Source: Methanobrevibacter sp. TMH8 (lineage in GTDB: Archaea > Methanobacteriota > Methanobacteria > Methanobacteriales > Methanobacteriaceae). From it: 62,286 nucleotides of DNA. The number at the start of each line of letters is the position of its first letter. The stretch's first letter is position 1. Below, piece by piece: positions 47,271 through 56,198 of this stretch. The notes under the pieces were generated by a model. It was not told the origin of the DNA and did no database searches. It saw only the letters and a list, made by a program, of their open reading frames with translations. The position numbers and the translations under genes were made by a program. The stretch spans positions 1 through 62,286 of the forward strand of contig NZ_JAHLZE010000010.1 of NCBI RefSeq assembly GCF_020148105.1, written 5' to 3'.

Positions 47271-48419
47271 TTAACTAATAGTTATAATTCTAAGTTTTTC
47301 AGGCCTTTTAACAATTTCACTTGCTTTGAAAGCCACTAAATTTTTGATTCCTTTAGAAGCAGAAACATCTACCAATCTTTGACTTACTACACCATCAAAA
47401 ATGACAGCATATGCATCTTTATTTGCATTTTTAAGTTCATCATATAGATTTTCAACTTTAACTTCATTTAAAGTATTTAATGCATCATCTAAAATCTCAG
47501 CACTTCCAGAACCTTCTAAATCTTTGAGTACATTTCTCATTAAAGTTACTTTATCCTCAACTTTTGGTGGTTGAACTTTAGGTTTTGAATTTGCAAAATA
47601 TTGTTCTATAGGAACTTTATCACGAAGTGCTATCATGACTTCGTCTTTTTCAAGTTCTTCAACTTCTTTACCTTTTGGAGCCCTTGTTATATAATCTACA
47701 TCTCCAACTTGCATAAGTTCTTTCAATATTAGTTCTCCACCACGATCCCCATCAAAAAAAGCTGTAACAGTTTTATTTTTTGTAAGATCAGCAACAGTGT
47801 GAGGAACATTTACTCCTTCAACAGCTACAGTATTTTTAATACCATATTTCAATAGATTAAGAACATCAGACCTTCCTTCTACTACTATAATAGCATCAGA
47901 AGTGTGAATACTAGGTCCTGCAGGAAGTTTTTCATCTCCATATTCAGATATTTCATGAATTCTCATGGCTTCCTTAACTTCTTCAATCATTTTCATGCTT
48001 TCAGGAGTTACTTTCTCCATCATGCCTTTATAAATTTCTTTTGCACGGTTAACAACTTGTTCTCGTTTAACAGCTCGAACGTCTTCAACCTTAATGGTTT
48101 TAATATGAGCTTCACAAGGTCCAACCCTATTAATTGTTTCAAGAGATGCTGCGAGAATGGCAGTCTCAATCCTATCTAAACTTGAAGGAATTACGATTTC
48201 TCCTTTAGCTCTTCCTCCATTAGAGTGAATTATTACCTTGATTCTTCCAATTCTTCCAGTTTTTTGGAGTTCTCTTAAATCCAAATCATTACTTAAAAGG
48301 CCTTCGGTTTGACCAAAAACAGCTCCAACAACATCGGGCTTTTCAACGATTCCATTTGCATTAATCTGTGCGTGAATAAGATATTTTGTTGTAGTTAATT
48401 CTTCAATTCCTTTTCCCAT
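47271..48419 (-). CDS. dnaG: Archaeal DnaG-type primase
   Basis: A 382-residue protein with a TOPRIM domain: VVEGRSD (E181) and FFDGDRGG (D223, D225). N-terminal IEELTTTKYLIHAQINANGIVEKPDVVGAVFGQTEG is diagnostic of the archaeal form. Archaeal DnaG binds the exosome and can act as a primase. No zinc-binding domain is present, as is normal for archaea. AATGGAGG precedes the ATG. The palindrome GATAATTTAATTATC at 48460-48474 lies 41 bases upstream and could be an operator. Confidence 0.95.
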   Translation of the reverse strand: MGKGIEELTTTKYLIHAQINANGIVEKPDVVGAVFGQTEGLLSNDLDLRELQKTGRIGRIKVIIHSNGGRAKGEIVIPSSLDRIETAILAASLETINRVGPCEAHIKTIKVEDVRAVKREQVVNRAKEIYKGMMEKVTPESMKMIEEVKEAMRIHEISEYGDEKLPAGPSIHTSDAIIVVEGRSDVLNLLKYGIKNTVAVEGVNVPHTVADLTKNKTVTAFFDGDRGGELILKELMQVGDVDYITRAPKGKEVEELEKDEVMIALRDKVPIEQYFANSKPKVQPPKVEDKVTLMRNVLKDLEGSGSAEILDDALNTLNEVKVENLYDELKNANKDAYAVIFDGVVSQRLVDVSASKGIKNLVAFKASEIVKRPEKLRIITIS

Positions 48420-48459
48420 GTTAAGCCTCCATTAAATAGATACTTAATGTACTTGCAGG

Positions 48460-48474
48460 GATAATTTAATTATC
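48460..48474. promoter_or_regulatory. 15-bp palindrome upstream of dnaG
   Basis: GATAATTTAATTATC is a perfect odd palindrome about 41 bases before the dnaG ATG. It sits where an archaeal promoter or operator would be. A related 12-base palindrome AGATAATTATCT occurs near 18336, in the spacer of the PRTase regulator. Confidence 0.35.
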
Positions 48475-48612
48475 TATGAATAATGAAATGTGAATATAAG
48501 CTGTATATCTACAAATAAATATACTACTTACATACTATCCACAGATAGCAATAATATTGCATAAATTATACTTGTAAATTTGATAAAATCACCAATGTAT
48601 CTAACCAAATTC

Positions 48613-48664
48613 ATAAAATTAATTTATAAAATTAATTTATAAAACTAATTCATAAATCTAATTT
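48613..48664. repeat. Four-unit 13-bp tandem repeat
   Basis: Two exact units ATAAAATTAATTT (48613, 48626) are followed by ATAAAACTAATTC and ATAAATCTAATTT. It is a short minisatellite in the dnaG-RraA gap. Confidence 0.85.
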
Positions 48665-49597
48665 ATAGATACACTATGTAATTACAATCATGATGCAAAA
48701 AAAGAGCTTTAAAATGAACAATCCTAGGTTATTGCTATTGTTATACATTTTTATTAAAATTTTTTGATATAATATTATCAATGAAATATGTAGTTATGAA
48801 AATTTATAGATTATTATTTTTTAGAGTATTATTGTATCATTATTTATCAAATTATTATTTATCAATTATATTAAATTACAACTTTTATAAAAAATATAGT
48901 TAGATTATATAATGATTATAATAATACATTTTTCTAATATATTTCAATAACAATATAAATTTACAAATTATTTTACAAATATATAATAATAGTTGACTCC
49001 TATTTAAGTTCCTATTTTATTTAAATTTATTACCTTTATTTTATGTTTATTTTCAATAATAAGATTATCATCTATACAATTTTAAATTAAATACTTGATT
49101 AATTATTAATAAATGTACCACAAGTTATTTAATCTTATATACGTGAAATATGGTTTTTACTCATCTTTTTTATAACATAACTTTATTTTAACCATTATTA
49201 AGTTATCATTCTTATTACTGAATGGATTATATGTTGATAATTAATTAATAAATATAAAGCTCATTTGAGCATGTAATGATTATGAAAGTATCGTAATCTT
49301 ATTTTGTATTTTCTAGTATATAAAATTGTATATTTAAATCTCGCGAAAAATAGATTGTGAAAAATTATAAGAAAGTTTATATTAAAAACTTTAAGTCAGA
49401 AAATAAGTTGCTTATTATATATAAATTGTTAATATTTTTCATGTCTTTTATAGATAAATGTGTTATAAAAATCATTGAAAAATATTTTAAAATTATAAAG
49501 AATATTGAAACAAATTATATTAATTATTAAAACTAAAATTATAATAAAAATATATAAAATTTAATATAAAAAGTACAAATCATTGAAATAAATGAAA

Positions 49598-49668
49598 ATA
49601 AATAATAAAATCAAAATTAAATAATAAAATAACCAATAAATAATAAAATCAAAATTAAATAATAAAAT
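49598..49668. repeat. 33-bp direct repeat
   Basis: The same 33-base A-rich sequence (beginning ATAAATAATAAAATC) lies at 49598-49630 and 49636-49668 with 5 bases between. It is close to the promoter of the RraA-like gene. Confidence 0.8.
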
Positions 49669-49750
49669 CAATAAATCAATAGATTTTTACAAAACAAAAA
49701 GAACTCACTTATAATTAGACTTACATAAAAAAATTTAGTTGGTGTTAAAA

Positions 49751-50554
49751 ATGGAAAAATCAAAATTATCTGCAAAATCTTTATTGAAAGAAATTTCTTA
49801 TAAAAAACATTTAAAAAATAAAAAAATGTCTAAAATTGGAGAATTAAGTGTTTGTAAAGCAGATTTTGAAATTGAAAATTTAAATTTAATAAATTCACCA
49901 ACAGATTCTAAATTTACTATTGATAAAGAAATAGCTTATAAAAATCTTAAAAATCTTTTAGATAATACTTCTTCATGCCAAATTTCTGATGCTTTATCTA
50001 AAATAGCTAAAAGAAGTGGAGTTATTGAAGGTGTGAAATCTATAAATAAAAAAACTGCTTACGGGAGAGTAGTAACTGTTAAAACATCCTCTGATGACTG
50101 GGGAACCTCATTACTTGGAATTGATGAAGCTAAAAAAGGAAATATATTAGTAATAAAAACTATTGGACCAATTTCTGCGATTTGGGGGGAGTTAACTTCA
50201 AGTTGTTCTCAAGAAAAAGAATTAGCTGGGACTGTTATTATAGGAGCTACCAGAGATATTGATTTTGTTAGTGAATTTGAATATCCAGTATTTGCAAGTA
50301 AAACAACCCCAAATGCAGGAACTGCAGCTGGTTTAGGTAGTGTCAATATCCCTCTTAAAATTGGAAAAGATGAGGATTTGATAATTAAACCAGGAGATTT
50401 TATTTTTGCAGATAAAAGCGGAGTTGTACATATTCCACAAGAGCTATTTTGTGAAGTAATGATAAAAACTTTAGAAATAAAAATTAATGAAACAAATATT
50501 CTTTCTGAAATTGAGAAAGGTAAATCTTTATCTGAAATTGTAGGGTTAAAATAA
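49751..50554 (+). CDS. RraA-like protein with N-terminal extension
   Basis: A 267-residue protein. Residues about 75-260 form the RraA/HMG-aldolase fold, with the signature IIGATRDIDFVSEFEYPVFA (Arg and Asp at the metal site) and ISAIWGELTSS before it. About 70 extra residues at the front are basic and Asn/Lys-rich. In archaea this fold occurs fused to hexulose-phosphate synthase or alone as a class II aldolase or RNase E-inhibitor relative. Here no HPS domain is present, and RNase E does not exist in archaea. GGTG 6 bases before the ATG at 49751 supports that start. The next gene starts 15 bases later (operon). Confidence 0.78.
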   Translation: MEKSKLSAKSLLKEISYKKHLKNKKMSKIGELSVCKADFEIENLNLINSPTDSKFTIDKEIAYKNLKNLLDNTSSCQISDALSKIAKRSGVIEGVKSINKKTAYGRVVTVKTSSDDWGTSLLGIDEAKKGNILVIKTIGPISAIWGELTSSCSQEKELAGTVIIGATRDIDFVSEFEYPVFASKTTPNAGTAAGLGSVNIPLKIGKDEDLIIKPGDFIFADKSGVVHIPQELFCEVMIKTLEIKINETNILSEIEKGKSLSEIVGLK

Positions 50555-50569
50555 TAAACGAGGATTTCA

Positions 50570-51751
50570 ATGAGCTCTGAAAAAGAAAAAAAAAATTTTA
50601 ATACCTATATTACTAATGAAGATGATAAGGATAAAGATATTGAGAATAATAAGGATAATAAAAATAATAAAGATAACGAAGACGGTCAAGATATTTATTC
50701 AATGATAAAAGAGAATAAAAAAACCATAATTATTTCTTTTATAATTGTTTTTGGAATAGTTTTTACAATATTAATATTAGCAGGGATTAATGATGTTATA
50801 AATGCATTAAAAAGAACAAATCTTTGGATACTTGGATTAACTTTTATTATACAAACATTTGTTTATTTATTTTGGGCACTTAGATGGAAAATTATACTTG
50901 ATAAAATGGATCAGTCTCCTCGTTTTTTAAATGTTCTAGGAATTCTTATGACAAGTATATTTGGAAATAATATAAGTCCTGGATCAATAGGAGGAGAACC
51001 ATTAAGAGCTTATGTTCTACAAGAATATAATGATACTCCATTTGAAATTGGATTTGCTTCAACTATGGCAGATAGAGTGTTTGAACTACTTCCATTTTTA
51101 TTGATGTCCCTTGTAGCTGTAGTAGCACTAATATCTTGGCATTTAAATATCATACCAAAGACTATATTAATACTACTAATATTAATCACAATATTTGTGT
51201 TTTCTCTTGTAATATATGCAGGTATAAACAAAAATGTATCTGAAAAAATAGTTTTTAAGGTATTAGATTGGGTTTTACCACTTGTAGAGAGAATCACTAA
51301 AAAAATATATGATTTAGGTGATATAAAAGAAAAAGCTACTTACTACATTGATAATTTTAATTCAAGTTTTAAGATGATTGTAGAAAACAAATTGTTTTTT
51401 GTAGGAGCTTTCCTTGCATTGATTACATGGGGCTTAGATTTATTTAATTCTTATCTCTCATTTATAGCTATTGGAGTTACTCCTCCAATTGCACCATTTA
51501 TTACTATTTTCACAATAGCTATTTTACTTTCATTTTTACCATTACTACCAGGATCTCTTGGAATTACAGAAATTATCATGATAGCTTTATTCGTCCCTGT
51601 TGGAATAACAGCAGACTATGTGTTAGCTGCAAGTGCAATAGAAAGATTAAGCTCTTATATTTTACCAAGTATTATTGGATTGATAACAGCTATTTATTAT
51701 GGTAAAAAAATCGCTAAGAATCATTCCAATTCTGATTCAGAGAAAGAATAA
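50570..51751 (+). CDS. UPF0104 / flippase-like integral membrane protein
   Basis: A 393-residue protein of the lysylphosphatidylglycerol synthase TM/flippase-like superfamily, which includes AglD of halophiles. Residues 15-45 form a hydrophilic Asp/Asn/Lys repeat. Seven or eight membrane helices follow from 53. Conserved family elements are visible: FGNNISPGSIGGEPLRAYVLQEY and ADRVFELLPFLL. The C-terminal LPGSLGITEIIMIALFV also fits. It may move lipid-linked sugars, but no specific substrate can be named. GAGGATTTCA precedes the ATG. It probably shares a transcript with the RraA-like gene. Confidence 0.8.
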   Translation: MSSEKEKKNFNTYITNEDDKDKDIENNKDNKNNKDNEDGQDIYSMIKENKKTIIISFIIVFGIVFTILILAGINDVINALKRTNLWILGLTFIIQTFVYLFWALRWKIILDKMDQSPRFLNVLGILMTSIFGNNISPGSIGGEPLRAYVLQEYNDTPFEIGFASTMADRVFELLPFLLMSLVAVVALISWHLNIIPKTILILLILITIFVFSLVIYAGINKNVSEKIVFKVLDWVLPLVERITKKIYDLGDIKEKATYYIDNFNSSFKMIVENKLFFVGAFLALITWGLDLFNSYLSFIAIGVTPPIAPFITIFTIAILLSFLPLLPGSLGITEIIMIALFVPVGITADYVLAASAIERLSSYILPSIIGLITAIYYGKKIAKNHSNSDSEKE

Positions 51752-51975
51752 TAAGTTAACTAATTTTATAATATTATAATCTTATTAATTAACAAATATA
51801 AATACAAATATAAATTTTTCATAATAATTAATGAAATAAATATTATAATTAAACACTACAATGAGTAATATAGTAATATACAATTATCTCATATCAAAAA
51901 TACCGAAAGATATTTATAATATTTTAATCAATTAAGATATGCTGTAAAATTAAGTAAAATTAATGGAGGATAACT

Positions 51976-52584
51976 ATGAACATTAATATTGATCATTACT
52001 ATTATATGAGGGAAAATATATTTGATAAGATTCAAAATGCTAGTAATATTGAAAAAGTGGCAATGGCCTTTTTAATGGCTTGTTTTACAGGTTTATTAGC
52101 TCAAATTGTTTTACCATTACCTTGGACACCAGTTCCAATAACAGGACAAACCATGGGAGTTTTACTTTCTGGATTGTTCCTTGGAAAACGGTTTGGAGTT
52201 TTAAGTCAAGTGATTTACATCGTTGGAGGAATTTTAGGAATAGCTTGGTATGGTGAAATGACAAGCGGGCTAGGAATCTTCTTAGGTTCAACTTGTGGAT
52301 ATTTTATAGGATTTATATTTGCAGCTGCAATTATTGGACACTTTTCAGAAAAATACTCTAAAAGTAGAAAATTCAGAAAAATGGCTAGTATAATGTTAAT
52401 AGCTAATTTTGGAGGCATATACATTCCAGGATTAATTGGATTAGCAATTTGGACTTATTTTGCTACTGGTGCATTTCCAGATATTATAACATTACTTATG
52501 ATGGGACTTATTCCATTTATATTCGGAGATTTAGTTAAAATCGCAGGAGCAGCAGCAATTTCAAAAGCTGCACTACCAAAATAA
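51976..52584 (+). CDS. bioY: Biotin transporter BioY
   Basis: A 202-residue S-component of an ECF transporter with six predicted membrane helices. The BioY pattern PLPWTPVPITGQTMGVLLSG near 44-63 and YIVGGILGIAWY are present, and the protein ends after GDLVKIAGAAAISKA. It binds biotin and works with shared EcfA/T parts not found in this window. GGAGGATAACT precedes the ATG. It is monocistronic and followed by a run of T-rich words (52585-52633) that probably end the transcript. Confidence 0.93.
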   Translation: MNINIDHYYYMRENIFDKIQNASNIEKVAMAFLMACFTGLLAQIVLPLPWTPVPITGQTMGVLLSGLFLGKRFGVLSQVIYIVGGILGIAWYGEMTSGLGIFLGSTCGYFIGFIFAAAIIGHFSEKYSKSRKFRKMASIMLIANFGGIYIPGLIGLAIWTYFATGAFPDIITLLMMGLIPFIFGDLVKIAGAAAISKAALPK

Positions 52585-52633
52585 ACTTTTCTCTTTTTAT
52601 TTTTTAAATGTTTTTATTATTTTTATTTATTTT
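52585..52633 (+). terminator. T-rich terminator after bioY
   Basis: Starting at the stop codon there are five T runs of 4-6 bases within 50 bases (CTTTTCTCTTTTTATTTTTT and following). There is no stem. This is the U-tract form of archaeal terminator. Confidence 0.5.
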
Positions 52634-52869
52634 ATCCAAAATCATTTATTATATAAACTATTTTTAACTATTATTTATTATATTAGATAATAATAAATAT
52701 ATTAATAAGTTATTGTTAAATTTATTAATACAATTTAACAGTTTATTATAAAATTATAATCTTATTAAACTATTATAAAACATTATATTTATTATCTTAT
52801 TATAAATTAATATCTTATATTATATTTAATAAAATATTCATAGATATGAACGAATTTGAAGGAATTATC

Positions 52870-53412
52870 ATGAAGAAATCTCCAAAAAATAACCTAATAT
52901 ATCTAAGAGGACATCATCTTCTTTGCTTACAAGGATATCAAGGATATGGTTATGATGAAAAATTCAAAAAAAATATGGATAATATTTTTCATCAATTAAA
53001 TATTGATAATATATATAATGCAAATAATAGGGATAAGGATAATAAGGATAATATAGACAACAATAATACTAATATAAATAATTACAATAATGTGATTATA
53101 TTAACTGATTATCCAGATGATTTATGTGTTTGTTGTCCAAAATTGAAAAATAATCAATGTTCAGGAGAATTAGAGAATCTAAAACAAACTAAAGAAAACA
53201 TTGAAAAGATAAAAACTAATAATGAAAAAATTGTTAAAATGGATCAAAAAGTTTTAAATGAAACTAAACTAAAAAAAAATACCGAGTATACTATTGAAGA
53301 ATGTATTTTAGCTGTTAATAAAGCATTTTCTAGTTTAAAAAAAGTTAAAATAGTGTGTAAAGATTGTAGATGGGAAAATAAATGTTTATGGTTCCAATCA
53401 AGAGAATTATAA
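52870..53412 (+). CDS. DUF1284 domain protein
   Basis: About 180 residues. LRGHHLLCLQGYQGYGY near 13-29 is the family start. Cysteines in CVCCPKLKNNQC and in IVCKDCRWENKCLWF near the end could bind a metal or iron-sulfur cluster. The biochemical role of DUF1284 is unknown. Residues 50-80 are an Asn/Asp/Lys insertion encoded by repeated GAT/AAT/AAG words. AAGGA lies 7 bases before the ATG at 52870, so I prefer it over the ATG at 52846. The tRNA-Gln gene follows 200 bases later. Confidence 0.8.
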   Translation: MKKSPKNNLIYLRGHHLLCLQGYQGYGYDEKFKKNMDNIFHQLNIDNIYNANNRDKDNKDNIDNNNTNINNYNNVIILTDYPDDLCVCCPKLKNNQCSGELENLKQTKENIEKIKTNNEKIVKMDQKVLNETKLKKNTEYTIEECILAVNKAFSSLKKVKIVCKDCRWENKCLWFQSREL

Positions 53413-53440
53413 AAAATGGCATTGTTTTAGATTAATAACA

Positions 53441-53490
53441 GCTAATACAGACTAATACAGACTAATACAGACTGATAAAAACTGATAAAA
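53441..53490. repeat. Five-unit 10-bp tandem repeat
   Basis: One unit GCTAATACAG, two ACTAATACAG and two ACTGATAAAA follow one another without gaps. Two 11-base AATCTAATAAA units (53501-53522) follow a little further on. It lies between the DUF1284 gene and the tRNA promoter. Confidence 0.85.
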
Positions 53491-53553
53491 AATTAATAAA
53501 AATCTAATAAAAATCTAATAAAAATATGAATATTTCATTTTCAAATCAATACA

Positions 53554-53585
53554 TTTATATATAACTTTAAAGTAAATTAAAAATG
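53554..53585 (+). promoter_or_regulatory. Promoter of the tRNA-Gln gene
   Basis: Box A TTTATATA (53554-53561) lies about 25 bases before the probable initiation word ATGC (53583-53586), the classic archaeal stable-RNA promoter. The tRNA begins about 35 bases after that, so a short leader would be trimmed by RNase P. Confidence 0.6.
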
Positions 53586-53618
53586 CTGTAATTTTAATAA
53601 GTTGCAGTTTAAATATAT

Positions 53619-53690
53619 AGTCCCGTAGGGTAGTGGTAATCCTTCTAGGCTTTGGACCCGGAGACGGCGGTTCGACTCCGCTCGGGACTA
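53619..53690 (+). tRNA. tRNA-Gln (UUG anticodon)
   Basis: Seventy-two bases fold as a tRNA: acceptor AGTCCCG with CGGGACT, D arm around GGGT...ATCC, anticodon loop CTTTGGA giving TTG, and T arm GGCGG-TTCGACT-CCGCT. The discriminator is A, and CCA is not encoded. The anticodon stem CTAGG/CCCGG has an A-C mismatch at its third pair, where thermophilic relatives have a G-C pair as I recall. Gln-tRNA is made from Glu-tRNA by GatDE in archaea. There is no intron. Confidence 0.95.
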
Positions 53691-54112
53691 TTAATCTTAT
53701 TTTTCTTTTAAAAAAATTATTAAAGAATATCTACAATATTTTTAATAATAAATGGTATTTTATTAAATAATAAATATAATATATAAAATATAATAATTAA
53801 TTATAATATTTGATATATAACAAATATAGCATGATTTTAATAAGTAATTATAATTGATATAAAAATATAGTATAATTTTTAAGTTAATTATTATTAGTAT
53901 TATAAGTATTATAGTATTATTAGTAAAGAATTAACTATATATTATTCACTTATTATAATAATAAGTAGTTAATTATATAATCAGATTATATATTATTAAT
54001 AATCATATCTTTAATTAATCATGAAATATGATTATATAATATATTATATTACTATACAGCTGATTTAAATATATTTTTTATATGAATAATAAACTTAATT
54101 TGAGTGTATATC
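53691..54112. other. AT-rich spacer after tRNA-Gln
   Basis: It begins with the tRNA terminator T tract (53696-53709) and then about 400 bases of TAATATTATA-like words. The promoter of the ATP-grasp gene must lie near its right end. Nothing else was recognised. Confidence 0.5.
53696..53709 (+). terminator. T-tract terminator of tRNA-Gln
   Basis: CTTATTTTTCTTTT starts 6 bases after the tRNA end. Such a short U tract is the standard end of archaeal tRNA transcripts. Confidence 0.55.
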
Positions 54113-55345
54113 ATGGAAAAATTACTTATAATTGGAATAAACACTCGATCACTCTTGAATTCTGCTTCTAAACTGAATTTTTGTACATATTCTACAAGTT
54201 ACTTTTTTACTGCTGATTCTAAAAGAATTTATAAAGAAAAACATGTTCTAAAGCAAATACCTGGAAAATCTTGTGGAATTTTTGAAGAAGATTATAATCC
54301 AGAAAAATTATTAGAATTATCATTAGAATTTATGGAAGAAGTAGACAAAATCATATTATCAGGCATATCCCCTAATATATTCAAAGGAAATTATAAAAAA
54401 TTCAGAAAAAAGATTATTGGAAATCACGATGTAGATACCGTAGAGAACAAGTATAAATTTTACAAAAAAATAAGAAATGATTTTTTAGTACCTAAAACAT
54501 ATAAAATAGACTATGATCATATAGATGAGATAGTTGATATATTAAATCAACATAGTGATACTTCATTTATTACAAAACCTCTTCAAGGATCTGGAGGTTA
54601 TGGTGTCAAGTATCTAGATTATACTAAAAAGCATTATTTTAATGATAGCTATTTTGAAAATTACTTTTCTGAATATGAAGGGGAAACATTTTTATTTCAA
54701 GAATTTATTGAGGGAGATAATATTAGTTCTTCGGTATTATCTACAAAAAAACAAGCTCAAAATATAATAAACAGCAAAATGTTGACTGAATCAAATTTTG
54801 GGGAAAATAATTTTAAATATTCTGGAAACATCGTTCCATATACTAATATTCTCAAATCTAACACAAATAGTGCAAATGAAATTAATGATAAAGAAATTAA
54901 GGACATTTCAGAAAAAATAATATCTAAATTCAGCTTAGTTGGCTCAAATGGAGTAGATATGATAATAAAAAATGACAAAAACAAAAATGAAGAAATTTAT
55001 ATCATTGAAGCAAATCCCAGATTTCAAGGAACATATGAATGTGTAGAAAAAGTATTAGGAATCAACTTATTAGATGCTCATATCAAAGCATATGATGGAG
55101 AATTAATCAATATCCCGAATACAAACGGTTATTCAATGAAAAAAATTATTTATACTAAAGAAAGAATAAAAGTAGGAGATTTATTTATTGATAATGTTTA
55201 TGATATTCCTTATAATGGAGTGATTATTGAAAAAGACCAACCATTATCCACCATTATTAGCTATGATAAGAATATCAAAAATACCAAAAACAAATTGAAA
55301 AAAGCTATCTTTGATGTAAATAAAAATATTTATTCATACCATTGA
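54113..55345 (+). CDS. ATP-grasp ligase, COG2232-like
   Basis: About 410 residues. The N-terminal Rossmann-like part begins LLIIGINTRSLLNSASKLNF. The ATP-grasp part has KPLQGSGGYGVKYL (phosphate loop) near 160, FQEFIEGDNIS at 200, and the metal-binding end IIEANPRFQGTYECVEK at 300. These ligases join a carboxylate to an amine or thiol through an acyl phosphate. The substrate is not known for this group. The amino-acid ligases of methanofuran and F420 synthesis belong to other ATP-grasp groups. GAGTG 7 bases before the ATG at 54113 sets the start. Confidence 0.75.
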   Translation: MEKLLIIGINTRSLLNSASKLNFCTYSTSYFFTADSKRIYKEKHVLKQIPGKSCGIFEEDYNPEKLLELSLEFMEEVDKIILSGISPNIFKGNYKKFRKKIIGNHDVDTVENKYKFYKKIRNDFLVPKTYKIDYDHIDEIVDILNQHSDTSFITKPLQGSGGYGVKYLDYTKKHYFNDSYFENYFSEYEGETFLFQEFIEGDNISSSVLSTKKQAQNIINSKMLTESNFGENNFKYSGNIVPYTNILKSNTNSANEINDKEIKDISEKIISKFSLVGSNGVDMIIKNDKNKNEEIYIIEANPRFQGTYECVEKVLGINLLDAHIKAYDGELINIPNTNGYSMKKIIYTKERIKVGDLFIDNVYDIPYNGVIIEKDQPLSTIISYDKNIKNTKNKLKKAIFDVNKNIYSYH

Positions 55346-55362
55346 TATGTCAATGAAAAAAA

Positions 55363-55512
55363 TTAAATTATACCAAGCAATAATAAAATAAAAATAATAG
55401 TTCCAATAGTCAATAAAAATGTAGTGATAACCATAGATGCAACTGAAATCAAATATAGTTTAGCTCTTTTATCAGGATCTTTAAAATATTGTTCAAAAGG
55501 GTCTCTTCTCAT
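55363..55512 (-). CDS. 49-residue membrane peptide, unknown function
   Basis: A short frame encoding RRDPFEQYFKDPDKRAKLYL, then a single hydrophobic helix (ISVASMVITTFLLTIGTIIF and ILLLLGII) to the end. The charged, proline-containing front and the long apolar tail are what a real tail-anchored or single-span microprotein would show. AAGTG precedes the ATG by 6 bases. It is the gene nearest to the DUF22-ATP synthase operon, but on its downstream side. I know no family name. Confidence 0.55.
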   Translation of the reverse strand: MRRDPFEQYFKDPDKRAKLYLISVASMVITTFLLTIGTIIFILLLLGII

Positions 55513-55791
55513 ATTTACACTTTATTAACTTTTAATAATAACAAGAATAATATTATAAAAATAATTAGTATAGATAATATTATTTGTAATCCTATTTAAA
55601 TTCTATTATATATTATATCTATATATCTATTAAAATCTGTTAAATCTATAAATCTATAAATCTACTAAAAAATTATCATAATATAAAAATGATTTGAAAA
55701 TGTTATAAAAATAAACTAAAAATAATTTACAAAAATATATTCATTAAAATAAAAAAAAATAGAGGATAATAAATAAAAATAAATTAGCTTA

Positions 55792-56184
55792 TCACACTAA
55801 TTTATTAACTACTTCAACTGGAAGTAAAGATAAAAATCCTAAAAGATCTCCTTTTTCAATTTTACCATCAGCTATAACAACAAAAGCTGCTCTATTAACA
55901 GTTTTTTCCATAGTTAATGGAATATGTGTTTCTGAACCAACAGCTATTGCATGACCATATCTATTTGATGCATACGCACCAATAGACCCAATGTGATTAG
56001 CAGGAATCTCAATTTCCTTAATTTTGATTGAAATTGATTTTCCTTCCTTAAGATCTACATCTTCATCAGCTATGATAGTTTTTGATAAAACAGGAATATT
56101 TCCTAATTTTAAATCCATCTTTCCAGCATCAGAGTGTTCGGTTTCTCTTTTAAACTCCCCTATGGGATTTAAGATTCTAACCAT
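55792..56184 (-). CDS. DUF22 domain protein
   Basis: A 130-residue protein of beta-rich sequence: VLSKTIIADEDVDLKEGKSISI and IPANHIGSIGAYASNRYGHA match DUF22, a small family of methanogens with unknown function. GGGGATT lies 4 bases before the ATG at 56184, so the few codons upstream in the longer frame are not used. It starts 14 bases after the atpD stop and so is the last gene of the ATP synthase operon. A function in assembly or regulation of the synthase is only an inference from position. Confidence 0.78.
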   Translation of the reverse strand: MVRILNPIGEFKRETEHSDAGKMDLKLGNIPVLSKTIIADEDVDLKEGKSISIKIKEIEIPANHIGSIGAYASNRYGHAIAVGSETHIPLTMEKTVNRAAFVVIADGKIEKGDLLGFLSLLPVEVVNKLV

Positions 56185-56198
56185 TTTAATCCCCAACT

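Larger units (their letters stand above)
48420..49750. other. 1.3-kb non-coding region between dnaG and the RraA-like gene
   Basis: The longest gap in the window, between divergent genes. It contains the palindrome at 48460-48474, a 4x13-base tandem repeat (48613-48664), a small hairpin GATTATG-N7-CGTAATC at about 49278-49298 near GCTCATTTGAGC, and a 33-base direct repeat (49598-49668). I found no frame of more than 40 codons with a ribosome site and no tRNA or recognisable box C/D pair. Two rare G/C words (CTCGCG at about 49340, CCTAGG at about 48723) leave room for an unknown small RNA. Confidence 0.5.

Noticed and set aside
48613-48664. CRISPR-like array
   Set aside because: Units are 13 bases and adjacent without spacers. 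No cas genes are in the window.
48690-48730. Possible box C/D RNA (ATGATGC, then AT-rich guide-like stretch)
   Set aside because: No D box (CTGA) at a suitable distance and no C'/D' pair. The C box match is imperfect.
49278-49298. Hairpin GATTATG-N7-CGTAATC as a terminator or riboswitch
   Set aside because: No gene ends nearby and a 7-bp stem with one G-U pair is not rare in such DNA. Mentioned only as part of the gap.
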